From Hericium rajendrae (lineage: Eukaryota; Basidiomycota; Agaricomycetes; Russulales; Hericiaceae), in the NCBI GenBank assembly GCA_033439255.1, contig CM065887.1, forward strand, positions 1,488,001 to 1,552,000: DNA of 64,000 bases, given 5' to 3'. A program made the translations under genes and the position numbers. Below, in pieces: positions 24,701 through 34,514 of the stretch. The notes beneath the pieces were generated by a model. The model ran no database searches. It was not told where the DNA came from and saw nothing but the letters and a program-made list of their open reading frames with translations. Every line of letters starts with the position of its first letter. Positions within the stretch are counted from its first letter, which is position 1.

Positions 24701-25836
24701 GCGTGATCCGGGATGAGCAGGTTCGAGGTGGTGAAGCCTGCGAGGCCCGCTTTGGGCTTGGAGCCGCGCCCGACGGCACCCTCGTCGCGGATCTCGCCGC
24801 CTGAACCCGTCGCTGCGCCAGGGTAGGGAGAGACCGCAGTCGGGTGATTATGCGTCTCGACCTTGATGAGTATGGGCATCTCCTCCTCTCTCGCCTGGTA
24901 GAGATGCTCGATGTTGGGGTTCGGGTGGTCCTTTGAAGCGCGACCGAGGCCGAAGCGAGGCGCAGTGTGCCCCTCGAATACAGCGGCGTTGTCAGAGTAA
25001 GCGGAGATGGTGGCCTGGCCGTTCAACTTCTCGGTGTTGCGGATCATTTGGAAGAGGGACGCATCCTGCGCCTTTCCATCGATCGTCCATGACGCGTTGA
25101 AGATCTTGTGCCGACAGTGCTCGGAGTTGACCTGCGCGAACATGAAGAGCTCCGCGTCTGTGGGGTTGCGGTTGATGGGCGACGATCCTGAGACGAAGGC
25201 ATCGACAAGATACGCGATTTCATCGGCGGCCAAGGCGAGGCCTAGCTGTTTGTTCGCCTCTTCCAGGCGTTCTCGAGGAGACGAAGAGCTCTTCAAATCA
25301 ACGACCCTGAGCGGGCTTGGTTCGCTGTGTCTGAAGATGGCGTCGGCCGGGGGTAGAGTGAGTTGCGCGACCTGGGTCATACGGTCATGGATGAGAGGGG
25401 CGATTGTGTCTACATCTGCCTGCATCAAGCTGGACTGGGAACCCGACTTCACAACCACGAATGCCAGACCACGTTCCAGACGCTCGACATGCACGTTGAG
25501 ATTGCAAAGTGCCGAGATATCCGTAGCCTTGCTCGACCACGGAGACACTGACCCTGGTCGGGGCACGACATAGACCACGTTTGATCCGCTCGCGATGGCT
25601 TCTGCAGTCCCGGGCAGCTTGATGTTATCTCCATAGTCAAGCAGACGGTCCAAGATCTGGCGCGGGGCAGAGGCAGGATCGGACAACTCCTGCTCTGCTG
25701 CTGAGGAGACGCAACTGACTAGATGTATGAATATGGCGTCGATGGAGAGCACATCGGGGCAGCGCTGCTGGACGCGTTGGAGGAGGATCTCGCGTTTGGC
25801 TGCAGAGAGCGCTGATGATCCGGGTAGGACCAGCAT
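21772..25836 (-). CDS. ADE6: Phosphoribosylformylglycinamidine synthase (FGAM synthase)
   Basis: A single intronless frame of 1354 residues, the usual length for the eukaryotic fused enzyme. It converts FGAR, glutamine and ATP to FGAM in step four of purine synthesis. The N-terminal PurS-like part is followed by the two-lobed synthetase region with NSEHCRHKIF, KVETHNHPTAVSPYPGAATG and VHDVGAGGLSNALPELV. From about residue 1080 a class I glutamine amidotransferase follows, with the nucleophile Cys in LGVCNGCQFL and the His-Glu of LMPHPERV near the C-terminus. The Met at 25836 gives a normal N-terminus (MLVLPGSSALSAAKREILL). The lack of introns is unusual beside its neighbours but common for this gene. 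It is cytosolic. The start faces TRS65 across 452 bp. Confidence 0.96.
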   Translation of the reverse strand: MLVLPGSSALSAAKREILLQRVQQRCPDVLSIDAIFIHLVSCVSSAAEQELSDPASAPRQILDRLLDYGDNIKLPGTAEAIASGSNVVYVVPRPGSVSPWSSKATDISALCNLNVHVERLERGLAFVVVKSGSQSSLMQADVDTIAPLIHDRMTQVAQLTLPPADAIFRHSEPSPLRVVDLKSSSSPRERLEEANKQLGLALAADEIAYLVDAFVSGSSPINRNPTDAELFMFAQVNSEHCRHKIFNASWTIDGKAQDASLFQMIRNTEKLNGQATISAYSDNAAVFEGHTAPRFGLGRASKDHPNPNIEHLYQAREEEMPILIKVETHNHPTAVSPYPGAATGSGGEIRDEGAVGRGSKPKAGLAGFTTSNLLIPDHAQPWETDFGKPAHIASALDIMLEAPLGASAFNNEFGRPALGGYFRTFAERVPVSKEGATEVRGYHKPIMIAGGLGNVRPQFAHKSKIQPGAKVVVLGGPGMLIGLGGGAASSQASGSGSAELDFASVQRDNAEMQRRAQQVIDACVNLGDESPIQSVHDVGAGGLSNALPELVHDSDLGAVFEIRDVPIADSSLSPMEIWCNESQERYVLAISPQREQEFRKLAERERCPYGIVGVATEKEELIVTDRLLKQDVINLKMSTLFGKPPRMSRSDVTRTPYRIPFDASLSSYLPSLSPVDRLAAAASRVLHLPSVASKSFLITIGDRAITGLVTRDQMVGPWQVPVADVAVTRTTYGFDVLHGEAMAMGERTPLALLSPAASARMAVAEALTNLAAAHVDDLARVKLSANWMCAAGKAGEGAGLYEAVRAVGMELCPALGVGIPVGKDSMSMSMRWREGHEEREVSAPLSLVVTAFAAVEDVGATWTPQLRTDVGPTVLVFFDLALGKQRLGGSALAQVFKEIGSEAPDVEDPKVVKAFFVASQQIRKSHPSVILAYHDRSDGGLFSTVAEMAFAGRAGVDLDISSLGASPAQALFNEELGAVVQVRSSDLPTLQSVFQQEGFPSSSIHVIGSVHTNRANTQTFTVLHNGEKVFASTRAELQKSWAETSYNMQSLRDEPSCAAEENALIADAAHSGLSYALTFFPAPARSLFRRPKVAILREQGVNGHAEMAWAFTAAGFDALDVHMSDIVSGAVSLADCAGLAACGGFSYGDVLGAGKGWASSALLHAGAREAFAAFFARERTFALGVCNGCQFLSHLKEIIPGADDWPALKPNRSGRFEARVAMVEVVESAATRASVFLSDMVGSKLPIAVAHGEGRAAFAREGQQAALESRGLVALRYVDSQGTPTEAYPLNPNGSPDGITGMQTPDGRVLALMPHPERVVTLESNSWYPPELKDSWKGVGPWFRMFQNARKWCD

Positions 25837-26288
25837 CTAGTGAATGTTCAACAAAACACGTTGAACACGCGCACAAATCGGCTTCCTCACCTCAATGCCA
25901 GCCGTTGATATGGGTATTTGCGGATATAGACTTTGCGATGGTGAACGCGCTTCACGAAATTTGCGATCTACAGGAGATCTCCAATAGCAGCGGGCCGGAC
26001 GCGGGCCGTAGGGCGTTACCTCATATCGCTGACTACGCTGAATCGCTTGGCGCTCCCAAGTCCCATTCGACTTGATCATACTTGACAAAGTTATTCTAGA
26101 CGTTCGTAATTTCGACGCAACTTTCGCCTGCCTGCTAAACGAATTTTGTCTAATCCTACATCAGGGGGAGACCGAGGACGCAGACAGATCGCGAAGACAA
26201 CGCGCCTGGAGCACGTGGATGGATATGAAAGATCACGTGCGGCCAAATCATGAATTGCTTCTGAAGAGCGGAGGGCGGGGGGCGGGAC
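25837..26288. promoter_or_regulatory. Divergent promoter region of ADE6 and TRS65
   Basis: A 452 bp non-coding spacer between two divergent starts. I see no perfect TGACTC purine/amino-acid control site. A pyrimidine-rich part near the TRS65 start may be its core promoter. Confidence 0.45.
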
Positions 26289-29237
26289 ATGGCAACGTTC
26301 GAGCACATCGTCAGCGCCGCCACCCTCGACGTCGTCGTGCCCACCACCGCCCTCGGCTTTCCATCAGAAGACGCGCCCACCGACAAATGGCTCGAAAGAC
26401 TCGACTCGGACAATGTCGACAGGAAGCTTGCGTTCTTCGGTATGTCGCCGCGATCATCCCCATGCTCATCTTGCTTCTCACTGGTGTCCAGACGAACACC
26501 TTGAATTTCTGCTTCTCCTGCGCCTCGAGCCGCCCTTGAGTGAGTCACTCGACGACCCATCCCACCCGCCCGTCTCCCTTCTCGCCTTCCTCGCCCATCT
26601 CCAAGTTTCCTACGATGCCTCCTACATCTCTCCCATGTCCATAACTCCCGCGCCGGCCGTCGGCCCTGCGCCCGCGCCCTCCGGCCGCCTCAGCGCGCCC
26701 CCGCGCTCGACGTCGCTCAAGCCCCGCGCGCACGTCCCGCCGAGCATCTTCCCACCCACGACCCCGAACCCGACGCCCGCAACCGCGGAGGGCGACCGCC
26801 GCTATGTGCGCGCGGAGGGCACGCTGCTCGCCGCGGGCACGTGGGGCGAGGCGCGCGACGCGGCGGGCCAAGGCCGCGACGAGCGCAGCGAGGGCTGCGA
26901 GGCGTTCGCGCTGCTCTGGGACGCGGTGCGGCGGCAGTGGGTCGCGGTGTACCGCATGTGCGTGAATGTCGGTGCGTGCGTCTGCTTGGGCTCTTGGGGC
27001 GCGGGCTGATGGGTGAACAGCGTTTTTGAGGCTGCATATTAGTGACCCGCTGCTTTGTCTGACGGTGTCGGTGACGTTGAGGGAGAAGCCCGTGCAGGTG
27101 ACGCCGGCGCGGAGGCCGCTCTCTGCGCTGATCGCCGCGGCGGGCGGGCTGCCCACGTCGCCTGTGTCGGGCACTATGCCTGATGCGGACGGTGCGGACG
27201 ACGATGACGCGTTCTCGAGCTCTTATGGCCTCGAGGAAGTCAATCTACTCGAGGGACTCATGGCTGGTGCGTTCGTTTCGCATTTTGGGTTGGCATATCT
27301 GTAAGTTCTCGCAGCGCCCTCGTTCGCAGTCAATGCACCCTCCCCGCTCTACATGCCCTCTACCCGACTAGGTCCCAGAACGCGCCGACAAGAGTTCAGC
27401 CTTCCACCGGCGGCGCGACAGTCTGCACCTAACTCCGCGACGCTAGTGACGCCCACCACCGCAACACACTCCACACTCCGCAAATCCTTCCGCAAAACTC
27501 TCGAGACTGTCTCCGGCTTCCGCGTGCGCATGCGCACTGTTTTTGTCCCCTACGTCCTCCTACCGCCTCCCGACGCGCCATCGAGCTCCACACACTCAAA
27601 ATCCAGTGGCGTCACAGCTGCCGACGACGAAGACCCCGACGAGCTCGAGGCGGGGAACACGGAGCGCACCGTCGTGCTCTGCATCGAACTCGAGAACGCG
27701 GGCGAGAGCGGGCTCGGCTTCGCGGTCGAGGACATCACGGTGCACATCGGCGGAGAGAGTGCGCGCGCTCGCCTCGTCCCGTGGATCGGACATGCCGCGT
27801 TCCCGCTGCGCATGGCGCCGATGGAGCAGGTCAACGTCCTGTATGCGGTCGAATTCCTCGCGTCTCCGCTGCCCGAGCGCGACGAGCTTGTCCTCGGAGG
27901 CGCGGGGCTTCGCGCGCTGCCCGAGGCGGAGCTGCAGCGCTCGGTCACCATCAACGTCCACGGACGGCCGTTCGAAGCGACGGACGGGAAGGCGTTCGCA
28001 AGCGACGGGGACGATGCAAACATCGTGTATCCGACGCATATATTCGCATCGCGCTGGAACTGCGTGCTCGACCTCTCGCCACAGCGCAACCGCGCCTCGC
28101 TCACGCGCTCGCTCGCCCTCGACACCGCCTCCGGCCCCCCCGCACCCGGCAGCGTCGCAGCTTACGACGCGCTCCCCGAGCCCGCGTCGCCCTTCCCGAC
28201 CGCGACGCCCCAGACCGCTCTGGCCTTCGCCGCACAGCAGCGCCCCAGTGTCCCCGCCGTCGCAGGCAGCAAGCGCTACACCCTCCCCACCGCCGGCACG
28301 CGCCCCAAGCCCCCGCCCACCTTCCGCGCCTCGAGCGTCCTCGCGCCCGCGCAGCCCTACCCCGGCTCCGCGCGCCCGTCGCCCCTCTCCAAGTCGTACA
28401 CGCCCCCGTCGATCGCGGTACAGGCCTACGCGCGCACGCCCACGACGCCCCTCACGACCTTCGCGCCGCCCGGTTTCAGCGGCGGGGGCGGGGGCGGGGG
28501 GATGCCGCCGCCCGCGCCGCTGAGCCCGCTGCTGCCGACGTCCGAGCAGGACGCGGGCTTCGGAATCGCGCCGCCGCCGACGCCCGCGTACCCCGCGTAC
28601 CCCGCGCCGCCGCCGGGCACGCCGCGCGCGCAGGGCCCCGTCGCGGGCTGGGGCGGCAGCGTCGGGCCTGCTATCGACATCCCGCGCGCGCGCAGCGCGG
28701 GCGCGAGCCTGCCCAGCGCGGGGCCGCATGTGCGCGGGGAGCTGGTCGCGTCGCCGGGTGCGGGGGAAGGCGAGGGGCAGACGGTCGTGGTGTCGGTTGG
28801 GTTGCTGGGAGGCCGGGGGCGCGTGTTCCCGCATGAGCAGTTCACGCTGGATATCTTCGTGTTTAACCAGAGTGCGTGGACGCGGCGGTTTGAGGTCGGC
28901 TGTCCGGAGCGGCGGCGGCGGCGGGAGGCGCGGCCGGGGGTCGTGCCGCTCGAGAACCGCGTGCGGGTTGGGTGAGTGTGGTTTTTGTGTGCGGTGCGTG
29001 TGGGCGGGTGCTGATGCGTGGTAGGCCGCTGCGGCCGGCGACGTGCCAGTCGGTGCGGATGGATTTTTTGGCGTTGGTGCCGGGGCTGCATTCGATTGAT
29101 ACGCTGACGCTGACGGATATCGAGACGGGGTATGCGATGAATCTGCGGTGCGTGCGTCCGTTGCGGTGTCTGCGCGGTGCTGATCGGCTCACAGGTCCGT
29201 TATGGATATCGTCGTGCACGAGCCGCACGAACGCTAG
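26289..29237 (+). CDS. TRS65: TRAPPII-specific subunit Trs65
   Basis: Six exons: 26289-26439, 26492-26971, 27021-27266, 27372-28971, 29025-29147 and 29195-29237, 880 residues. The best-conserved stretches are FFDEHLEFLLLLRLEPPL, LHISDPLLCLTVSVTLRE, TVFVPYVLLPP and the C-terminal beta-sandwich (FTLDIFVFNQS, FLALVPGLHSIDTLTLTD, then MNLRSVMDIVVHEP). These match the Trs65 family of TRAPPII, the Rab11/Ypt31 exchange factor at the late Golgi. A long Pro/Ala/Ser-rich insert fills 28130-28760. The second intron is ambiguous: 26972-27020 (used, giving NVAFLRLHIS) or 26976-27030 both keep the frame. The last exon encodes only 14 residues. Convergent with SNX3. Confidence 0.82.
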
Positions 29238-29451
29238 ATTCATAGTTGCTCATGTATCGATACCGCGATAACTTATTTGGATACGACGATCGCGTGCTTT
29301 GGGGTATCGACGAAAGAAAGTGCATTACAGCCTCCGGAGACATAAGGGGAAATGTACAGATGATACAAAAAAAAACACGAACAGAGCCATAGTGGTGAGA
29401 AAGCAGATATAGACATGAGGAGTAAGGGTAATGTAAGGAACACGCGGGCAA

Positions 29452-30147
29452 TCAAGCGTACTGCGCCTTGTCCCAGGCGGGATCCTGCAGGAACGCGCAG
29501 AGGACCTTGCTGCCGGTCTGGCGCGCGAGTCAGCGATGCAGTACGCGGACGAACGGACGGGGCGCGCGCACCTGGAGAAGCGGGTGGCCCGCGACGACGC
29601 TGAGGAAGCGCTCGAGGCCCTCGCGGCGGCTCTCGATGACCTCGTCGGAGAAGCGGTTCGTGAAGACCTTGCCGGGGAGCGGGGGGATGTTGACGCGCGT
29701 GGACTCGCGCTCGAGGATGTCGCGGAAGGCCTCGAAGTCGGAGTAGCGCCGGCGCACGAGCGAGTGGCGCAGCTTGAAGGCGGGGATGTTCGTCTGTGGG
29801 GGGGCTGCGTGAGCGGCGCTGGGCGCGCGGGAGGGGAAGGGGACTTGCCTTGCACACGATCTCGTAATCTGTGAACATCTTGCGGCCGAAACCTGAAGAT
29901 GGGGGGTCAGCGGGCTGTGGGTGTGCTGGGTTTGCTAGTCCGCACCGTGCGTTTGTGGGTTTCGCACCTCGATTTCGAGGAAGCTCTCTGGGACACTGTA
30001 CATCTCCTCAATCTGTGCGGACCGACGCTCCGTTATTGACTACCATCGAAATTCAGCTGGTGCTTGTGCGCTCACCGTCTGCTCCCTCCCCTGGAGCCGC
30101 GGCTCCTCAAATGCGCTTGCGCGAGCAAATGGAGAGACGGTGGTCAT
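29452..30147 (-). CDS. SNX3: PX-domain sorting nexin Snx3/Grd19
   Basis: Five exons on the minus strand: 30076-30147, 29946-30012, 29849-29892, 29572-29793 and 29452-29517, encoding 156 residues, close to the 160 or so typical of the family. Nearly the whole protein is a PX domain: [48 protein letters not shown] (PI3P-binding Arg and RRYSDF), IPPLPGKVF and [18 protein letters not shown]. It binds PI3P on endosomes and works with retromer in cargo recycling. Intron 29794-29848 has a GC donor (AAG|GCAAGT) rather than GT; using it gives the continuous core. An upstream in-frame GTG is not used. It starts 208 bp from the divergent hydrolase gene. Confidence 0.88.
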
Positions 30148-30355
30148 GTAGGTGAGGGCGAGGCGGTGATGGGAGAGAGGTGGTTGAGCGGTTTCTTGGG
30201 TCGGAGCTCCTTGGCATGACGGAGACAGGACCCACGACACCCTTCATAGCCCGCCCCTGCTTCGTCTCTTGGCTTGCTGAACTGCCTCCCCTATAAATTC
30301 AGCCAACAAGACCCATGCACGGATAGTGGTGTTCAGCTCTCCTTGGCCCCATGGT
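30148..30355. promoter_or_regulatory. Short bidirectional promoter between SNX3 and the Bem46-like gene
   Basis: Only 208 bp separate the two start codons. The sequence near 30290-30300 (CTATAAATTC) is a possible TATA element for the plus-strand gene. Confidence 0.5.
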
Positions 30356-31681
30356 ATGCTCGCTTTTCGATATCAACGGAGTTTCAAGTTACAGAGCTCA
30401 ATTTCTGCTGCCTTCTCCCGCTTCACCGCACAACGAAGAGCAATTCACCGTGCAGTAGCACGTCCTCGCAAGGCATCTCAAATTACTCGCAGACTGAGCC
30501 CATTTACGGCCTACCAATGGTCGGCCATGCCATTGTTTGCTGCGATGAACGGGCCCAGCGAAGAGCCGCCCACGATCCTGCTTGCTCTGTCCGTTATCCT
30601 CGGACTGCCGCTTGTACTGTGGGCATATAAAGTGCGCCTCTTTTGAATTATGTAGGCCCATACTCAGACTTGAAGAACGCTCCTATCATCAGTGTTTTAT
30701 GATGTATATCTTCCAGCGCAAGATTATCTACATGGGTATGCTATCTGTACGGCGATACGTCGGTTTCACTCATTATTCACGGACCCTTGTCAGGATATGT
30801 CCCTCCTGGCTCCAGAACGGAGAAACTTAGCGACGTGGCTATCCCAAAAGACGTAGAATGCGAACACATCCGCATTCCAAGCGACGGCCGCACGGTCCTC
30901 TCCGCTCTGCTCGTCAGAAGTTCTCAAAACAAAGAGCCCGAGCCAAAAGCAGTTATGCTCTACCTCCAAGGTCTGCCCCTCTCCTTCCAGGACTTACACG
31001 CTCTGAAACAACCCAGGCAACGCAGGCAACCCCCTCCAGCGCCTCCCCGTCTTCGCCATCCTCCTGCACGCCCTCCCCAGCCTGACCATCCTCGCCCCCG
31101 CCCCGCGCTCCTACTGGACCTCCTCCCGCACGCGCCCGACCGAGCGCGGCCTCCTCTCCGACTACACACACGCCCTCGCCCACGCCGCCGCGCGCTTCCC
31201 CCGCGCGCCCCTCGTCCTCTACGGGCACTCCCTCGGCGCGTCCGCCGCCGCCGTCCTCCTCGCGCGCCTGCCCGCGCTCCCCGCCGTGCGCGGCCTCGTC
31301 CTCGAGAACCCGCTGGCGAGCACGCCCGCGATGCTCCGCGCGCTGTACCCGCAGCGCTGGCTGCCGTACCACCACATGGGCGCGCTCATCCACGACCGGT
31401 GGGACGCGCGCGCGGCGGCGCGGAAGCCGCCGGCGGGGAGCGCGCTCAGGGCGCTGCGGCGGGATGTGCTGGTGCTGGCGAGCGAGCGGGACGAGGTCGT
31501 GCCGACGGAGATGGCGCGCGCGATATGGGAGGGGTTGCGGGAAGGCGGGGAAGGCGGGGAGGGGAAGGGCCGGTTTGTGGTGGTGCGGGGTGCGCTGCAT
31601 GAGGATGCGTGGACGAGTCGGCAGTGGCTTGGGGAAATGAAACGGTATATAGAAGAGATTGTTCCTGACTCGAAGGCGTAG
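30356..31681 (+). CDS. Bem46-like membrane-anchored alpha/beta hydrolase
   Basis: Exons 30356-30631, 30693-30735, 30794-30970 and 31017-31681 encode 386 residues. A hydrophobic anchor (TILLALSVILGLPLVLWAY) precedes FQRKIIYMGYVPPGSRTEKL and an alpha/beta hydrolase fold with oxyanion motif LQGNAGNP, nucleophile Ser in YGHSLGAS, Asp in SERDEVVP and His in ALHEDAW. This order matches the Bem46/ABHD13 family, enzymes of unclear substrate anchored to ER or plasma membrane. If translation starts at 30356, the first 57 residues are rich in Arg and Ser with no acidic residue before the anchor region, like a mitochondrial presequence. A later in-frame Met at 30527 would give a shorter protein of 329 residues. 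The choice is open. Confidence 0.82.
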
Positions 31682-32114
31682 CCATTGCAATGCGCCGTAC
31701 GCATAAACGCTGAGCTGTTAAATTTTGCGCAGATGGATATATGGGCACAGGTGCGTACCACGAGCAGACTGAAGTGATAGTGGCCGTAACGGTAATCCAT
31801 GGGAGCTACGACGCTTACTGTCCTCAGGTCATAGGGAATAACTCATTTGAGGTCTAGACGTGGACAGCCTGTCACCATTTTCGGTTCGCGATTTGTCGAA
31901 GGCAGCAACGAGAGACACGGATATGGACGACATCTTCCTGGTTTCAGGCCACAAGTTCTGGCAAGAATACAGTTCAAGATATTCATAATCGCCCATAGGC
32001 GACGTGGATTATAAAACTACAACCATGCTCGGTATATGATACGACAACAACAAAGTCCCCCAGTTCGTGCCCGCTAATCTAACGCGACACCAATAGCTCT
32101 ACACAGCAGCAGAT
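31682..32114. other. Intergenic, no gene seen
   Basis: The 3' flanks of two convergent genes. The segment from about 31985 is the start of the unit duplicated at 33128. Confidence 0.5.
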
Positions 32115-32625
32115 TTACGACGAACTCGGCTTGTTAACATCCTGCTGCGCCTGGCCCTTGTCGTGCTGGAGATTGCCTGCATCCAAGCCATAAACACCAA
32201 ACCACCGCCAACAGCTCCTCAAATGAAACTCACCGGTCGCCTGCTGCTGCTTGTCACCAGTGATGGCGCCCACGACGGCGTCCTTCTTGCCTTCGAGGCG
32301 GTCGGCGGTGCCCTCGACGTAGCCCTGCGCCTGCGCGGCGTTGTACTCTGCCTCGCCCTGGGCGTGCTCGTCCTTTCCGGACTGTTGCCAGGTCGTCGCG
32401 CCGGTCAAGTTACCGATCTACATCGCACAGATGAGGACTTTGTTAAGATGGATGCAAAGTGCCTTACGGTCTCAACGGCCGTGCCCTTGACGGAGTGGTA
32501 TTGCCCGGTGGTCTTGCTATGAACGCATTGTCAGAACGGGGTAACGCAGGAAGTCTAATGCTTGCTGTTTACCTGGGCTCTGTGGCGTTGGTAGTGCCGT
32601 TGTTGCCGTTGTTGTTGGAAGACAT
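32115..32625 (-). CDS. CsbD-like stress protein, copy 1
   Basis: Four exons on the minus strand: 32573-32625, 32468-32516, 32234-32417 and 32115-32176, 115 residues. After a short Asn/Ser-rich start ([18 protein letters not shown]) comes [15 protein letters not shown], then the CsbD-like core with repeated Gly-Asn/Thr-Gly turns ([53 protein letters not shown]). It is small, hydrophilic and has no membrane segment. CsbD-family proteins are general-stress proteins in bacteria, and fungal relatives include cruciform/mismatch DNA-binding Hmp1-type proteins; a precise role is not established. The intron positions are the same as in copy 2. A TATA box lies about 105 bp upstream. Confidence 0.85.
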
Positions 32626-33274
32626 GATGATGATGGGTTATCGGAAGGTGATTGAGATGCGAATGAGTTAGGAATTTGGTTTGAAAGTGGATGTGAAATG
32701 TTGGACAGTCATCAACATTTCCTGCAGCTTATATATACTGCTGCGAAAGAAAACATTTGGCATCTACCAATGGCAAGCTGGTAACTTAGTATGTAGCATG
32801 GAGGAGCAGACGATGACGCGGTCAATGACGAGGTGACGTCACCGCGTGCCAACGCTGTGCATGTGCAATGCTGTCGGGCATTGGAGGCGCCTTTCTCGTC
32901 GACTTGTCGTCATTTTCTACTCCAAGAGTCGTTCGACTCGGTCATGTCGGAATCGTACTTGAAACGGCGCGGTGTGCGGCGGGCGCGTGACGACGCATGG
33001 ACTTTTAACACGACGCGGCGCGTGGAAAAGCTCCTCCACTCGTATGTATCGTTCGTCCAAGATAAGTTGCGTTCTTTGTCAGAAGTAAACCGGAAGTCTC
33101 GTCAGGCTAAAAAACCCAATCCGATATCATAATCACCCATAAGCTAAGTGAATTATACAACTGTTTAGATTTGGTTTAGATACAACCGCGGTCGGTATAT
33201 GACACGACAACAAAGTCTTACAGTTCGTGCCCGCTAATCTAACGAAACACCAATAACTCTAAAGAGCGACAGAT
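32626..33274. other. Spacer between the two CsbD-like genes
   Basis: The promoter of copy 1, then the junction between the duplicated units, then the 3' flank of copy 2. A frame at 32833-33132 has no recognisable features. Confidence 0.5.
32730..32737 (-). promoter_or_regulatory. TATA box of CsbD-like copy 1
   Basis: TATATATA about 105 bp before the start codon on the minus strand, in a CAGTATATATAAGCTG context. The equivalent place in copy 2 also carries a TATA element. Confidence 0.55.
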
Positions 33275-33764
33275 TTACGAACTCGGCGTGTTAGCCTTCT
33301 GCTTCGCTTGACCCTTGTCATTCTGGAGATTTCCTGGATACAAGGCATGAGCACCAGACCGCCGCCAACAGCTCTAAAAATGAGACTCACCGGACACCTG
33401 CTGCACCTTGTCGCCAGTGACGGCGCCCACGATGGCATCCTTCTTGCCCTCGATGCGGTCGGCGGTGCCCTCGACGTAGCCCTTCGCCTCTGCGGCTTTG
33501 TACTCCGCCTCGCCCTGGGCGTGCTCTTGCTTTCCGGATTGTTGCCAGGTCGTCGCGCCGGTCACGTTCCCGATCTACATCGCAAAGGTGAGGACTTCGT
33601 CAAGATGGATGCAATGTGCCTTACGGTCTCAACGACCGTGCCCTTGACGGAGTGGTATTGACCGGTAGTCTTGCTATGGACGAAATGTCAGAACGGGGTA
33701 ACGCAGGACGTCTAATGCGCGCTGCTCACCTGGGGTCTGTGATGGCATTGTTGGTGGGAGACAT
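33275..33764 (-). CDS. CsbD-like stress protein, copy 2
   Basis: Four exons on the minus strand: 33730-33764, 33625-33673, 33391-33574 and 33275-33333, 108 residues. It is the tandem paralogue of the gene at 32115, with the same phases and nearly the same intron lengths (56, 50 and 57 nt). The core is [51 protein letters not shown]. The N-terminus is shorter ([12 protein letters not shown]) and the tail ends NTPSS. The changes in the core are mostly conservative (D/Q, N/K, L/I), which fits two working copies rather than a decaying one. Confidence 0.85.
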
Positions 33765-34514
33765 GATGATGATAGGTTTTGGGAAGGTGATTCAGATGGA
33801 GGTGAAGGCGAGTTTAGAACTTGGTATGAAAGTGTATGTGATTTGTTAGGTGTTCGTCCATGTTTCCTGCAGCTTTTATACTGCCATGAAAAAACGTCGG
33901 CATCCATGGCAGGCTAGAGCAGAAAACAGACGATGACGCTGGAGGCGACGTCACCGCGTACTAACGCTGTGCATGTGCTGTGCTGTCGGGCATTGTAGGC
34001 ACCTTTTCCTTTGGATTGTCGTCATTTTCTACTCCAAGGGCCGCCAGGGGCAGCTTCGGGATGTAGTTCATGCGCTTTTCGAGTCGTTCGAGTCGGTGGT
34101 GACGCGATTATACAGGTACAATCTTCGAAAACGGTACGCACAGCGTGTGCCATGGGGGCCGACGGGAGTCAAGAGATGGAGGATGCGGAAGCCCGCGCGT
34201 GCTGGTGCTGTTCAGTGTTCTGTGTGCGGCGATCGCGTCGCAACCGCCCGTACGCCCAGGCCTCCAGGCACGCCAACTCGCTTCTGCTGCGCAGCTCGCG
34301 TGCACTGCTTCAGTTCGAAGGTTGGCCGATACAATAGACTTTACGCGACGTATACACAGTGCAAGATCGGCGCAAGGGACATTCTCCAGATCTCAGCAAA
34401 CAGACCATTGTGCAACGGCAAGCGTACAAAACAAGGGTTTCGGAAAGCACGAACTCTCCGATCCTACGTTCGCTTTCGTTCTAGCTGTCTGCCGGCCACC
34501 CATCACCTTCGCAG
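33765..34514. other. Intergenic, no gene seen
   Basis: The promoter of CsbD copy 2, the right end of the duplicated unit near 34040, and the 5' flank of the kinase-like gene. Frames here overlap on all strands without recognisable features. Confidence 0.5.
33874..33880 (-). promoter_or_regulatory. TATA box of CsbD-like copy 2
   Basis: TATAAAA on the minus strand about 110 bp before the start, at the position equivalent to the TATA box of copy 1. Confidence 0.55.

Larger units (their letters stand above)
31985..34050. repeat. Tandem duplication of a roughly 1.1 kb unit carrying a CsbD-like gene
   Basis: Unit 1 (about 31985-32915) and unit 2 (about 33128-34040) share the 3' flank (CATAATC.CCCATA, CAGTTCGTGCCCGCTAATCT), the whole four-exon gene and part of the promoter (AACGCTGTGCATGTGC, GTCGTCATTTTCTACTCCAA). 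The offset is about 1.11-1.14 kb. Exons are better conserved than flanks. Confidence 0.85.

Noticed and set aside
27596-28834. Long minus-strand frame inside TRS65
   Set aside because: Arg/Ala-rich shadow of the Pro/Ala-rich insert of TRS65; no independent features.
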